Shown: in pieces, positions 1 through 7,168 of the stretch
How the letters are laid out: each line of letters opens with the position of its first letter
Position numbering within the stretch: position 1 is the stretch's first letter
Assembly (NCBI GenBank): GCA_025057055.1
Contig: JANWYF010000082.1
Span: 1 to 34,381, forward strand
Source: Rhodovarius sp.
GTDB lineage: Bacteria; Pseudomonadota; Alphaproteobacteria; Acetobacterales; Acetobacteraceae
DNA: 34,381 nt
Reading direction: 5' to 3'
Notes under the pieces: generated by a model
What the model was told of the DNA's origin: nothing
The model's input: only the letters and a program-made list of their open reading frames with translations
Database searches by the model: none
Translations under genes and position numbers: made by a program

Positions 1-173
1 GCCTCATCCACATCATGGGCGCGGTCGTGACCGACCTCCCCGATGAAGCGCAGGGTGAGATGGTAGTTCTCCTCCGGCACCCAGCGGGCCCCGGGAATGC
101 CCGAGGCGAGGGCCGCAAGCTCGTGCCGCAGCGCATCCGGCAGCGGGAGTGCCACGAAGAGACGCAGGGACAT
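1..173 (-). CDS. thpR: RNA 2',3'-cyclic phosphodiesterase (2'-5' RNA ligase family), 5' part only
   Basis: The N-terminal 57 residues of a ThpR/LigT-type 2H phosphoesterase are present; the gene runs off the left edge. The start is an ATG at 173-171 with a good GGAGG Shine-Dalgarno just upstream. The protein begins MSLRLFVALPLP, typical of the family, and carries the first of the two catalytic HxT motifs (H38-L39-T40, in HLTLRFIGEV). The second motif would lie outside the window. Family members hydrolyse 2',3'-cyclic phosphate ends of RNA and can ligate tRNA halves in vitro. It lies 83 nt downstream of tesA on the same strand and may also have its own promoter in that gap. Identification is firm; cellular substrate is unknown. 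Confidence 0.85.
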   Translation of the reverse strand, partial: MSLRLFVALPLPDALRHELAALASGIPGARWVPEENYHLTLRFIGEVGHDRAHDVDE

Positions 174-203
174 GGGCCCCCTCCGGTCCGAATCGCGGTT
201 CCT

Positions 204-233
204 ATTGTGCGGTGCGGCGGGCGGCGGGGGCAA
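204..233 (-). promoter_or_regulatory. Possible sigma70-type promoter for thpR
   Basis: Read on the minus strand, TTGCCC (233-228) and CACAAT (209-204) are separated by 18 nt, each matching 4 of 6 consensus positions, 31 nt before the thpR start codon. The element lies in the tesA-thpR gap. Weak evidence; thpR could equally be read through from tesA. Confidence 0.3.
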
Positions 234-234
234 G

Positions 235-251
235 TTGTCTCGAGGTGACAA
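235..251. repeat. Short perfect inverted repeat between tesA and thpR
   Basis: TTGTC and GACAA flank a 7-nt spacer, immediately after the tesA stop codon and upstream of the candidate thpR promoter. There is no T-run, so it is not a convincing intrinsic terminator. It could be a small operator-like site or chance. Confidence 0.3.
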
Positions 252-256
252 GCCCT

Positions 257-931
257 TCACCTCGGCACCGAATCGAGCAGCCGTTCGACCAACGGCAGGA
301 TCCGTTCCACCATCACGGCCACACCGCGGGCATTGGGATGGATGCCATCGGGCTGGTTGAGCGCCGGAACCGCCGCCACCCCCTCAAGGAAGAAGGGATA
401 GAGCAGCACACCCGGCCGTTCGGCGGCGAGGTCGGCAAAGACTGCCGCAAACTCCCGCCCGTATTCGGCGCCGAGATTGGGCGGGGCCAGCATGCCGGCC
501 AGCAGCGTGGGGATTCCGGCCGCCGCCAGCCGGTCGAGGATGGCAGCCAGGTTGGCGCGCGTGGCCGCCGGCGGCAGGCCGCGCAGCCCGTCATTGCCGC
601 CCAGCGCCACGATCGCTGCATCGGGCCGGTCGGCCAGCGCCCAGTCGAGCCGCGCAAGCCCCCCCGCCGTGGTATCGCCCGAGACCCCGCCGTCGAGTAC
701 CCTGACCTGCCGCCCGCGCGCCGCCAGAGCGCGTTCGAGCTGCGGCACGAAGCCCTGTCCGGGCGGCAGGCCGAAGCCTGCGGTCAGGCTGTCGCCCAGC
801 GCGAGCAGGCGCAGCGGGCGCTGCCCCGGCCCCTGCGCCCGGGCCCGGCCCGACAGCCCCGGCAGGACGGCCGCGCCGAGCGCCGCCTTCCGCAACAGGG
901 CGCGCCGCCCATATGAGTCTGTGATGGACAT
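257..931 (-). CDS. tesA: SGNH/GDSL-family arylesterase / lysophospholipase, exported
   Basis: A 224-residue TesA-like SGNH hydrolase acting on acyl esters (arylesterase, thioesterase or lysophospholipase I activity in characterised relatives). The N-terminus [15 protein letters not shown] looks like a twin-arginine signal (R9-R10), so the enzyme is probably periplasmic via Tat. Family blocks are complete: GDSL with nucleophile S48, the block II glycine in VSGDT, GGND (N113) and catalytic D195/H198 in DGIHP. The start at 931 is chosen because a GGAGGG Shine-Dalgarno lies about 10 nt upstream, inside ybbA. The gene is divergent from the YbbA/YbbP exporter, the same arrangement as tesA-ybbAP in E. 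coli. Substrate cannot be told from sequence. Confidence 0.9.
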   Translation of the reverse strand: MSITDSYGRRALLRKAALGAAVLPGLSGRARAQGPGQRPLRLLALGDSLTAGFGLPPGQGFVPQLERALAARGRQVRVLDGGVSGDTTAGGLARLDWALADRPDAAIVALGGNDGLRGLPPAATRANLAAILDRLAAAGIPTLLAGMLAPPNLGAEYGREFAAVFADLAAERPGVLLYPFFLEGVAAVPALNQPDGIHPNARGVAVMVERILPLVERLLDSVPR

Positions 932-1658
932 GCCCAGCTCACCCTCCGCAGCCCAGCGGCCGGAACCCCTGATCGAGGCGCGCGGCCTGCGCTTCGAGGT
1001 GGCCGGCCCCTCCGGCCCCGTCAACATCCTGCGCGGCATCGACCTCACCGTCGGCGGGTCGGAGGCGGTGGCGATCCTCGGCCCCTCGGGGTCGGGCAAG
1101 ACCTCGCTCCTGATGCTGCTCGCCGGGCTGGAGCGGCCTTCGGGCGGCAGCCTGCGGGTGGCCGGCTGCGACCTGGCGCGGCTCCATGAGGATGGGCTGG
1201 CCCGCTTCCGACGCGAGAACGTCGGCATCGTCTTCCAGGCCTTCCACCTGGTGCCGACCATGACCGCGCTCGAGAACGTGGCCATCCCGCTCGAGTTCGC
1301 GGGCGATCGGCACGCCTTCGACCGCGCGCGCGAGGCGCTGGCCGCCGTCGGCCTCGGCCATCGCTTGGCCCATTATCCCGGGCAGCTCTCGGGCGGGGAA
1401 CAGCAGCGGGTGGCGCTGGCCCGCGCCTTCGTCGCCCGCCCGAGGCTGATCCTGGCCGATGAGCCGACCGGCAATCTCGACCGGACGACCGGCCAGATGG
1501 TGATGGATCTGCTCTTCGACCTGCGGGCTCGCCACGGCGTGACGCTGCTGCTGATCACCCATGACCCCGCGCTGGCCGCCCGCTGCGACCGGCAGCTGCG
1601 GATGGAGGACGGGCGGCTGCTGGCCGAGGCACCGCGCCGCGCCGCCGCCGCGGCATGA
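924..1658 (+). CDS. ABC transporter ATP-binding protein, YbbA/LolD-like
   Basis: A 244-residue ATPase subunit of a MacB/LolD-type exporter. Motifs are complete: Walker A GPSGSGKT (53-60), Q-loop Q105, signature LSGGEQQ (155-161), Walker B LILADE (175-180) and an H-loop in LLITHD. It overlaps its permease by 4 nt (ATGA), so the two are translated together. The start is uncertain: ATG at 924 and 930 (MDM...) are both possible and neither has a visible Shine-Dalgarno. The first 8 nt overlap the divergent tesA start. By position and sequence it is the YbbA equivalent; the transported molecule is unknown. Confidence 0.9.
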   Translation: MDMPSSPSAAQRPEPLIEARGLRFEVAGPSGPVNILRGIDLTVGGSEAVAILGPSGSGKTSLLMLLAGLERPSGGSLRVAGCDLARLHEDGLARFRRENVGIVFQAFHLVPTMTALENVAIPLEFAGDRHAFDRAREALAAVGLGHRLAHYPGQLSGGEQQRVALARAFVARPRLILADEPTGNLDRTTGQMVMDLLFDLRARHGVTLLLITHDPALAARCDRQLRMEDGRLLAEAPRRAAAAA

Positions 1659-4174
1659 GGCCCGGCGCGCTGTGGGCCGCCCTTGCCCTCGGCCTGCGGC
1701 TGGCCCGGCGGGAGCTGCGCGGCGGGCTGGCCGGGCTGCGGATCGTGCTGGCCTGCCTAGCGCTGGGCGTGGCCGCCATCGCCGCGGTGGGGACTCTGCG
1801 CGCCGGGATCACGGCCGCCCTGCAGGCCGAGGGCGCGCGCATCCTGGGCGGTGATCTCGAACTGCGCGGCGGCTACCAGCCGGTCCCGCCGGAGGTCGTG
1901 GCCTGGGCCCGCGCCCGCGGTGCCGAAGCCTCCCAGGTGCTGGTCACGCGCGCCATGCTGATCGCCCCCTCGGGCGAGCGCGCGCTGGTCGAGCTCAAGC
2001 TGGTCGATCAGGCCTATCCGCTCTACGGCCGGCTGGTCACCGCCCCGCCGGTGCGGCCCGCGCCGGGGCAGGTGCTGGTCGAGCAGGCGCTGATCGACCG
2101 CCTCGGCCTGCGGCTGGGCGAGGAGGTGCGGCTCGGCGAGGCGCGCTTCACGCTCGCTGCCGTCATCGCCGAGGAGCCGGACAAGGTCGCCACCCCCACC
2201 GTCTTCGGCCCGCGCGCGATGATCGCGCTGTCGGATCTGCCGGCCACCGGGCTTGCCCAGCCCGGCAGCCTGATCAACCACGAAGTCCGCCTGCGCCTGC
2301 CGGAAGGGAGCGACCTGCGCGGCTTCCTGCGCGACCTGCGCGCAGCCTTCCCCGGCGCGCCCTGGCGCATCCGCCTCGCCGCCCAGGCCGAACCGGGGGT
2401 CAACCGCTTCCTCGACCGCAGCGCGGCCTTCCTGATGCTGGCCGGGCTGACCGCCCTGCTGGTCGGCGGCATCGGCGTGGCCACCGGGATCCGGGCATGG
2501 CTCGATGCCCGGGCGCGCACCATCGCCACGCTGCGCTGCCTCGGCGCACCGGCGGCGGCGATCTTTGCCACCTATCTCTGGCAGGTGCTGGCGCTCGCCC
2601 TGGCCGGCATCGCGATCGGCCTGGCGGGGGGGCTTGGCCTTGCGGCCCTCGCCGCGCAGGCCCTGGCCGGGGCGCTGCCCGTGCCGCCCCTGCTCCGCCC
2701 CTATCCCGACCCGCTGGCGCTGGCTGCCGCCTGCGGGCTGCTCACCGCGCTGGCCTTCGCGCTCTGGCCGCTCGGCCGAGCGCGAGAGATCCCGGGCGCG
2801 GCCTTGTTTCGCGATAGCATCAACCCCGCGCCGGCGCGGCCGCCCCTGCCGCTGATCGCGGTCAATGCGGCGGTGGCCGGGCTGCTAGTCGCGCTGGTCG
2901 TGGCCAGCGCCGAACAGCCGCGCATCGCCCTGGGCTTCTGCGCCGGGGCGGTTGCCACGCTGGCGGCCTTCCGGCTGGGCGGCCTTGGGCTGATGGCGCT
3001 CGCGCGCCGCCTGCCGCGGCCGCGGCGGCCGGCCTGGCGGCTCGGCATCGCCAATCTGCATCGGCCGGGTGCGGCCACGCCGGTGATGGTGACCGCCCTG
3101 GGCATCGGGCTGACCACGCTGGCCGCCATCGCGCAGATCGAGGGCAATCTGCAGCGCGCGATCGGGCGAGAGATGCCGGCCGCCGCCCCCAACTTCTTCT
3201 TCATCGACATCCAGCCGCAGCAGGTCGCGCGCTTCGAGGAGGTGGTCCGCTCGACCGTGGAGGTGGCGGAGCTGCGCCGCGTGCCCAGCCTGCGCGCGCG
3301 CATCGTCGCGGTCAATGGCGTGCCGGCCGAGGCGGTGCGCGCAAGCCCCGAGACGGCCTGGGCGCTCTCGGGCGATCGGGGCCTGACCTACAGCGCGACC
3401 ATGCCGCCGGGCACGGTGCTGACCGCGGGCAGCTGGTGGCCCGAGGATTACCGCGGCGAGGAGACGCTGGTCAGCTTCGATGCCAACCTGGCGCGCGGTT
3501 GGGGCATCGGCGTGGGCGATACGATCACGGTCAATGTGCTGGGCCGTGACATCGTGCTCAGGATTGCCAATCTGCGGCAGGTGGAATGGCGGGGGCTCGG
3601 GATGAACTTCACCCTGATCGCCTCCCCTGGCCTGCTCGAGCGTGCGCCGCATACCCACATCGCCACCGTCCGCAACGACCCGGCGCAGGATGGGCGGCTG
3701 CTGCGCGCGGTGACCGATGCGCTGCCCAATGTCAGCGGCATCCGGGTGCGCGAGGCGCTGGAGGCGGTGGCCGGGCTGCTTAGCCGGCTCGGGCAGGCGC
3801 TGACCGCGACCGGCAGCGTCACGCTGCTGGCCGGTATGCTGGTGCTGGGCGGGGCGGTGGCGGCCGGCCAGCGCCGCCGGGTGCGCGATGCGGTGGTGCT
3901 CAAGACGGTGGGCGGCACGCGTGCGCAGATCCGGCAGGCCTTTCTGGTCGAGTTCGGGCTGGTCGGCCTGGCGGCCGGTCTCCTCGCCGCGGCGGCCGGC
4001 ACCGCGGCGGCCTATGCGGTCACCCGATTCGTCATGCAGCAGGAGTGGATCTTCCTCCCCGGCAGCCTGGCCGGGACGGTGCTGGCCTGCATGGCGATCA
4101 CGCTGGCCTTCGGCTATGCCGGCACCGCCCTTGCGCTGCGCGGCAAGGCTGCGCCATGGCTGCGGCATGAGTGA
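1655..4174 (+). CDS. ABC transporter permease, FtsX/MacB-type, YbbP-like
   Basis: An 839-residue membrane subunit partnering the ATPase it overlaps. There is one hydrophobic segment near the N-terminus (about 27-48), then a periplasmic-type domain (about 50-250). Helices follow at about 257-280, 304-340, 354-374, 399-418 and 423-450, then a second soluble domain (about 505-700) and three C-terminal helices (about 717-736, 763-789, 803-828). This duplicated FtsX layout is typical of YbbP. Such exporters act mechanically on lipids or lipoproteins rather than through a classic channel. It ends in an 8-nt overlap with the deaminase gene. Function beyond the family is inferred. Confidence 0.9.
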   Translation: MRPGALWAALALGLRLARRELRGGLAGLRIVLACLALGVAAIAAVGTLRAGITAALQAEGARILGGDLELRGGYQPVPPEVVAWARARGAEASQVLVTRAMLIAPSGERALVELKLVDQAYPLYGRLVTAPPVRPAPGQVLVEQALIDRLGLRLGEEVRLGEARFTLAAVIAEEPDKVATPTVFGPRAMIALSDLPATGLAQPGSLINHEVRLRLPEGSDLRGFLRDLRAAFPGAPWRIRLAAQAEPGVNRFLDRSAAFLMLAGLTALLVGGIGVATGIRAWLDARARTIATLRCLGAPAAAIFATYLWQVLALALAGIAIGLAGGLGLAALAAQALAGALPVPPLLRPYPDPLALAAACGLLTALAFALWPLGRAREIPGAALFRDSINPAPARPPLPLIAVNAAVAGLLVALVVASAEQPRIALGFCAGAVATLAAFRLGGLGLMALARRLPRPRRPAWRLGIANLHRPGAATPVMVTALGIGLTTLAAIAQIEGNLQRAIGREMPAAAPNFFFIDIQPQQVARFEEVVRSTVEVAELRRVPSLRARIVAVNGVPAEAVRASPETAWALSGDRGLTYSATMPPGTVLTAGSWWPEDYRGEETLVSFDANLARGWGIGVGDTITVNVLGRDIVLRIANLRQVEWRGLGMNFTLIASPGLLERAPHTHIATVRNDPAQDGRLLRAVTDALPNVSGIRVREALEAVAGLLSRLGQALTATGSVTLLAGMLVLGGAVAAGQRRRVRDAVVLKTVGGTRAQIRQAFLVEFGLVGLAAGLLAAAAGTAAAYAVTRFVMQQEWIFLPGSLAGTVLACMAITLAFGYAGTALALRGKAAPWLRHE

Positions 4175-4664
4175 CGCCACCGCAGAGGACCTTGCCTTCC
4201 TCCGCCGTGCCATCGCGCTGGCCGCCATGGCGCGCGCCCGCGGTGATCGGCCCTTCGGCGCGGTGGTGGCCGAAGGCGGGGAGGTGCTGGCCGAAGGCGA
4301 GAGCCGCCAGGGCACCTCAGGTGGGGGGCCGCTGGCGCACAGCGAGATGGTCGCCCTCGAGCGGCTGCGGCAGGCGGGAATCGGGCGCGAACGGCTGCGC
4401 CGCGCGACCATCTATTCCTCGGGCGAGCCCTGCGCGATGTGCGCCGCCGCGATCTTCTACATGGGGATCGGACGGGTGGTCTACGGCCTGCCGGCGGAAG
4501 CGATCGCCGCCGCCCGCAATGCCGCCGCCCACACAGCGGGGATCGGCCTCTCCTGCCGGGCGGTGCTGCAGGCCGCCGCCGCGCCGGTGACGGTGATCGG
4601 CCCGTTGCTCGAACAGGAGGCCGCCCGCCCGCATGAGGGCTACTGGGGCCCGGACGCCGCCTGA
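4167..4664 (+). CDS. Nucleoside/base deaminase of the cytidine-deaminase-like superfamily
   Basis: A 165-residue zinc-dependent deaminase. The zinc and proton-shuttle motif is H58-S-E60 and the second zinc motif is P88-C-A-M-C92. The region around the cysteines (SSGEPCAMCAAAIF) resembles guanine deaminase and TadA-like enzymes. It lacks an identifiable tRNA-binding signature, so a free base or nucleoside substrate is more likely. The ATG at 4167 is fixed by an ATGAGTGA overlap with the permease stop, making it the third gene of the ybbAP operon. Which base it deaminates (guanine, cytosine or other) cannot be decided here. The functional link to the exporter is unclear. Confidence 0.85.
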   Translation: MSDATAEDLAFLRRAIALAAMARARGDRPFGAVVAEGGEVLAEGESRQGTSGGGPLAHSEMVALERLRQAGIGRERLRRATIYSSGEPCAMCAAAIFYMGIGRVVYGLPAEAIAAARNAAAHTAGIGLSCRAVLQAAAAPVTVIGPLLEQEAARPHEGYWGPDAA

Positions 4665-4684
4665 CGCCCCTGCCCAGGAGCGGG

Positions 4685-4714
4685 TTGATCTGGATTACAC
4701 AAAGTCCATATACT
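4685..4714 (+). promoter_or_regulatory. Sigma70-type promoter of the BI-1 family gene
   Basis: TTGATC at 4685-4690 and TATACT at 4709-4714 with an 18-nt spacer, in an AT-richer patch of otherwise GC-rich DNA, 77 nt upstream of the ATG. One of the two best promoter matches in the window. Confidence 0.6.
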
Positions 4715-4791
4715 GGCCATCGACGGGGGGCGGACTGCCGGGTCTGTTCCCCCGCGCAAGTCGCCCCTGTCACGGAAAGGACCACAGGACC

Positions 4792-5577
4792 ATGGCGTTC
4801 CAACCCGACTATCGCTACGGCGCCGCCCCTGCCTGGGGCCGCAGCACAGCTGTGGACGCTGCGGCGATCGATCAGGGCCTGCGCGCCTATATGCTGCGCG
4901 TCTACAACTGGATGGCGAGCGGCCTGCTGCTGACCGCCATCGTGGCCTACATGATCGCGAGCATGCCGGCCGTCTCCGCCCTGTTCTACGAGACGGTGCG
5001 CACGCCGCGCGGCCTGGCGACGGCCCCCACGATCCTGGGCTGGATCGCGATGTTCGCGCCGCTCGCCTTCATCCTGGTGCTCTCCTTCGGCATCAACCGG
5101 ATGAGCAGGACCGCGGCACAGGCGCTGTTCTGGGCGTTCTGCGCGGTGATGGGCGCCTCGCTGTCCAACATCTTCGTCATCTACACCAAGACCAGCATCG
5201 CCAGCACCTTCTTCGCCTGCTCGGCGATGTTCGCGGGGATGAGCCTCTACGGCTACACCACCGGTCGCGACCTGACGAAGATGGGCAGCTTCATGATCAT
5301 GGGGCTGATCGGCGTGCTGATCGCCTCCCTGATCAACATCTTCCTGCAGAGCTCGATGCTCGCCTTCGTGGTCTCGATCATCGGGATCATCGTCTTCCTC
5401 GGCCTGACCGCCTGGGACACCCAGCGGATCAAGAACGACTACATCGAGTACGCCTATGCCGAGGGCACGGAGGAGGCGGGCAAGCGCAGCGTGATGGACG
5501 CGCTGGCGCTCTACCTCAACTTCATCAACCTCTTCCAGCTGCTGCTGCAGTTCATGGGCTCGCGCAACCAGGACTAG
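4792..5577 (+). CDS. Bax inhibitor-1 / YbhL family integral membrane protein
   Basis: A 261-residue inner-membrane protein with a soluble N-terminus and seven predicted helices (about 40-57, 80-99, 110-130, 136-154, 164-184, 188-206, 236-254). Family signatures are TGRDLTKMGSFMIMGLIG and TAWDTQRIK. D209 (AWDTQ) and D236 (VMDALALYLN) fit the di-aspartyl pair that gates the pH-sensitive calcium leak in the bacterial homologue YetJ, so a similar leak channel is possible. Purine-rich sequence (GGAAAGGA) precedes the ATG at 4792. The gene is a single transcription unit, with a promoter at 4685-4714 and a terminator right behind it. Physiological role in this organism is unknown. Confidence 0.92.
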   Translation: MAFQPDYRYGAAPAWGRSTAVDAAAIDQGLRAYMLRVYNWMASGLLLTAIVAYMIASMPAVSALFYETVRTPRGLATAPTILGWIAMFAPLAFILVLSFGINRMSRTAAQALFWAFCAVMGASLSNIFVIYTKTSIASTFFACSAMFAGMSLYGYTTGRDLTKMGSFMIMGLIGVLIASLINIFLQSSMLAFVVSIIGIIVFLGLTAWDTQRIKNDYIEYAYAEGTEEAGKRSVMDALALYLNFINLFQLLLQFMGSRNQD

Positions 5578-5606
5578 GCGGCACGGACCGGCAGCGGAAC
5601 CACACC

Positions 5607-5635
5607 CCCCGGCGGAGCGATCCGCCGGGGTTTTT
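5607..5635 (+). terminator. Intrinsic terminator after the BI-1 gene
   Basis: A perfect 10-bp stem (CCCCGGCGGA / TCCGCCGGGG) with a GCGA loop and a TTTTT tail. It sits between two convergent genes and touches the holA stop codon. The T-run is only on the plus-strand side, so it should mainly end the BI-1 transcript. Confidence 0.9.
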
Positions 5636-6660
5636 CACACCCCGCCGCCGCGCCCCGCCGCCGCCCGCTGCGCGATGGCCAGCAGCGCCTGCCGCGCCAG
5701 CGCCACATCCGGCACGCCGCTGCTCTTGGCGCGCCGTTCCGCCTCATACAGACCGGCCCCCAGCGCCTCCAGGGCCGGGACGCGCCAGATCGCCAGCGCG
5801 CGCTCCATGGCCGGGCGGGCGCGGAAGAAGACCGGCGGGCGCAGCGCCTCGACCGCCGCGCGGGGGCTTGCGCCCTGCGCCACTTCGATCGCGGCCTCCA
5901 GCAAGCGCTGGGTGTGCCGCAGCGCTGCCCGCAGCGCCGTCACCGCCTGCGCGCCGGCGCCGAAGGCAGCCTCCAGCGCCCGATCCGCCCCCGCGACATC
6001 GCCCAGGAAGGCGGCGGCCAGGGCTTCCTCCAGGCTCCAGCTGTTGCTCCCGGCCACCGCGGCCAGGACATCCTCGGCACTCGCCCGCCCGCCGGGTCCG
6101 ACAAACAGCGCGAGCTTCTCGAGCTCCCGCCGCAGCCGCTGCCGATCCTCCCCCAGCTGTTCGGCCAGCCACTCCACCGCCGCCGGCTCGGCCGAGACAC
6201 CGAGCTCCTCCAGGATGCGGCGGATGCTGGCAGCCAGCTCCGCCCCGCGTTCCCGCCAGCAGGCGATCACCATCGCCTGCGGTGCCGCCTCGAGCAGGGC
6301 GCGAAGGCGCGAGCGGGCGGGCAGATCGGGCGCCTCCATCACCACGATGCCGGGGCCGGGCCCGGCCAGCGCCGCCTCGGCGGCGGCGGCGAAGGCATCG
6401 CTCGCCTCGCGCACCCGCACCACCCGCCGCCCGCCGAGCAGCGGAAGCATCGCGGCCTCCGCGGCCAGGAGCCCGGTCTCGCGCGCCGCCTCGCGCGGGA
6501 TCTCGACCACCGCGAGCTCATCGCCGCCGCTGACCGCGCGGGTCAGCTGATCGGCCCGCTCGCGGGCGAGCCCGGCATCATCGCCGTGGAACAGCACCAC
6601 CCGCACCTCGCCCGGATCGGCCAGGAAGGCCGGCAGGCGGCGCGGATCAAGCCTGGCCAC
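5635..6660 (-). CDS. holA: DNA polymerase III subunit delta
   Basis: A 341-residue HolA, the clamp-loader subunit that opens the beta ring. The N-terminal AAA+-like part is recognisable (FHGDDAGLARERADQL at about 24-39, then LLGGRRVVRVRE) and so is the helical C-terminal collar. Alphaproteobacterial HolA is usually 330-345 residues, so it looks complete. The likely start is GTG at 6660-6658, overlapping the end of lptE by 14 nt. The gene is last in leuS-lptE-holA; lptE-holA is a conserved pair in proteobacteria. It shares this window with its partner, the clamp gene dnaN. Confidence 0.92.
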   Translation of the reverse strand: MARLDPRRLPAFLADPGEVRVVLFHGDDAGLARERADQLTRAVSGGDELAVVEIPREAARETGLLAAEAAMLPLLGGRRVVRVREASDAFAAAAEAALAGPGPGIVVMEAPDLPARSRLRALLEAAPQAMVIACWRERGAELAASIRRILEELGVSAEPAAVEWLAEQLGEDRQRLRRELEKLALFVGPGGRASAEDVLAAVAGSNSWSLEEALAAAFLGDVAGADRALEAAFGAGAQAVTALRAALRHTQRLLEAAIEVAQGASPRAAVEALRPPVFFRARPAMERALAIWRVPALEALGAGLYEAERRAKSSGVPDVALARQALLAIAQRAAAGRGGGV

Positions 6661-7168
6661 GCCGGCGCAGCTCCAGCGCGATGCGGCGCGTGATGTCCTC
6701 GGCCAGCGCCTCCATCAGCCGCCGTTCCATCGCATCGCGGGAGACGTCGGCGGCGAAGAAGCGCTGGTCGGGGATGTTGAAGGCGTCGGTGGCGCGGGCC
6801 GCACCGCGCAGCAGCTCCTCCTCCTCCCCGCCGAGGCCGACCAGCACGAAATCGGCCACCGCCTGCACGCGGATGCGGGTGATGGCCCCGTCCTCGCGGT
6901 AGCCCTGCAGGTCGCTGTGGTAGACGAGGCCCACGCGCAGCTCATAGCGGGCGGGGCCGCCCTGCCCGTTGCGCAGGCGCTGATCGAGGGCGCGGCGCAG
7001 CAGCTGGCCCGGCCGTTCGGGAATATTCGCCACCCGCACGGCGGCCAGTTCGGCCGGCAGATCCAGCCCGCCCCGCTGGCCGTAGAGCGGGCTGAAGCCG
7101 CAGGCGCCGAGCGCGACCGGCAGCAGCAGCACGCCGCGCCGGCCGGGGCCGGCCGAAGCCTCAGACAA
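6647..7168 (-). CDS. lptE: LPS assembly outer-membrane lipoprotein
   Basis: A 173-residue LptE, the lipoprotein that plugs the LptD barrel during lipopolysaccharide insertion into the outer membrane. A short N-terminus with R10-R11 is followed by a hydrophobic stretch and the lipobox L20-G-A-C23, then GFSPLYG, the usual LptE/RlpB mature start. The start is a TTG at 7168-7166. An in-frame stop lies three codons upstream, and the next candidate (GTG, codon 13) would delete the positive charges of the signal. TTG overlaps the leuS stop as TTGTCTGA, which implies translational coupling. It also overlaps holA by 14 nt. Confidence 0.9.
   Translation of the reverse strand: MSEASAGPGRRGVLLLPVALGACGFSPLYGQRGGLDLPAELAAVRVANIPERPGQLLRRALDQRLRNGQGGPARYELRVGLVYHSDLQGYREDGAITRIRVQAVADFVLVGLGGEEEELLRGAARATDAFNIPDQRFFAADVSRDAMERRLMEALAEDITRRIALELRRRGQA

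Noticed and set aside
4-12. DnaA-box-like sequence with one mismatch to TTATCCACA
   Set aside because: Single occurrence inside thpR coding sequence, no cluster or AT-rich region. No origin is evident near dnaN or gyrB either.
257-1285. Longer TesA reading starting inside ybbA
   Set aside because: The first 118 codons are antisense to the ABC ATPase. The Shine-Dalgarno and Tat signal place the start at 931.
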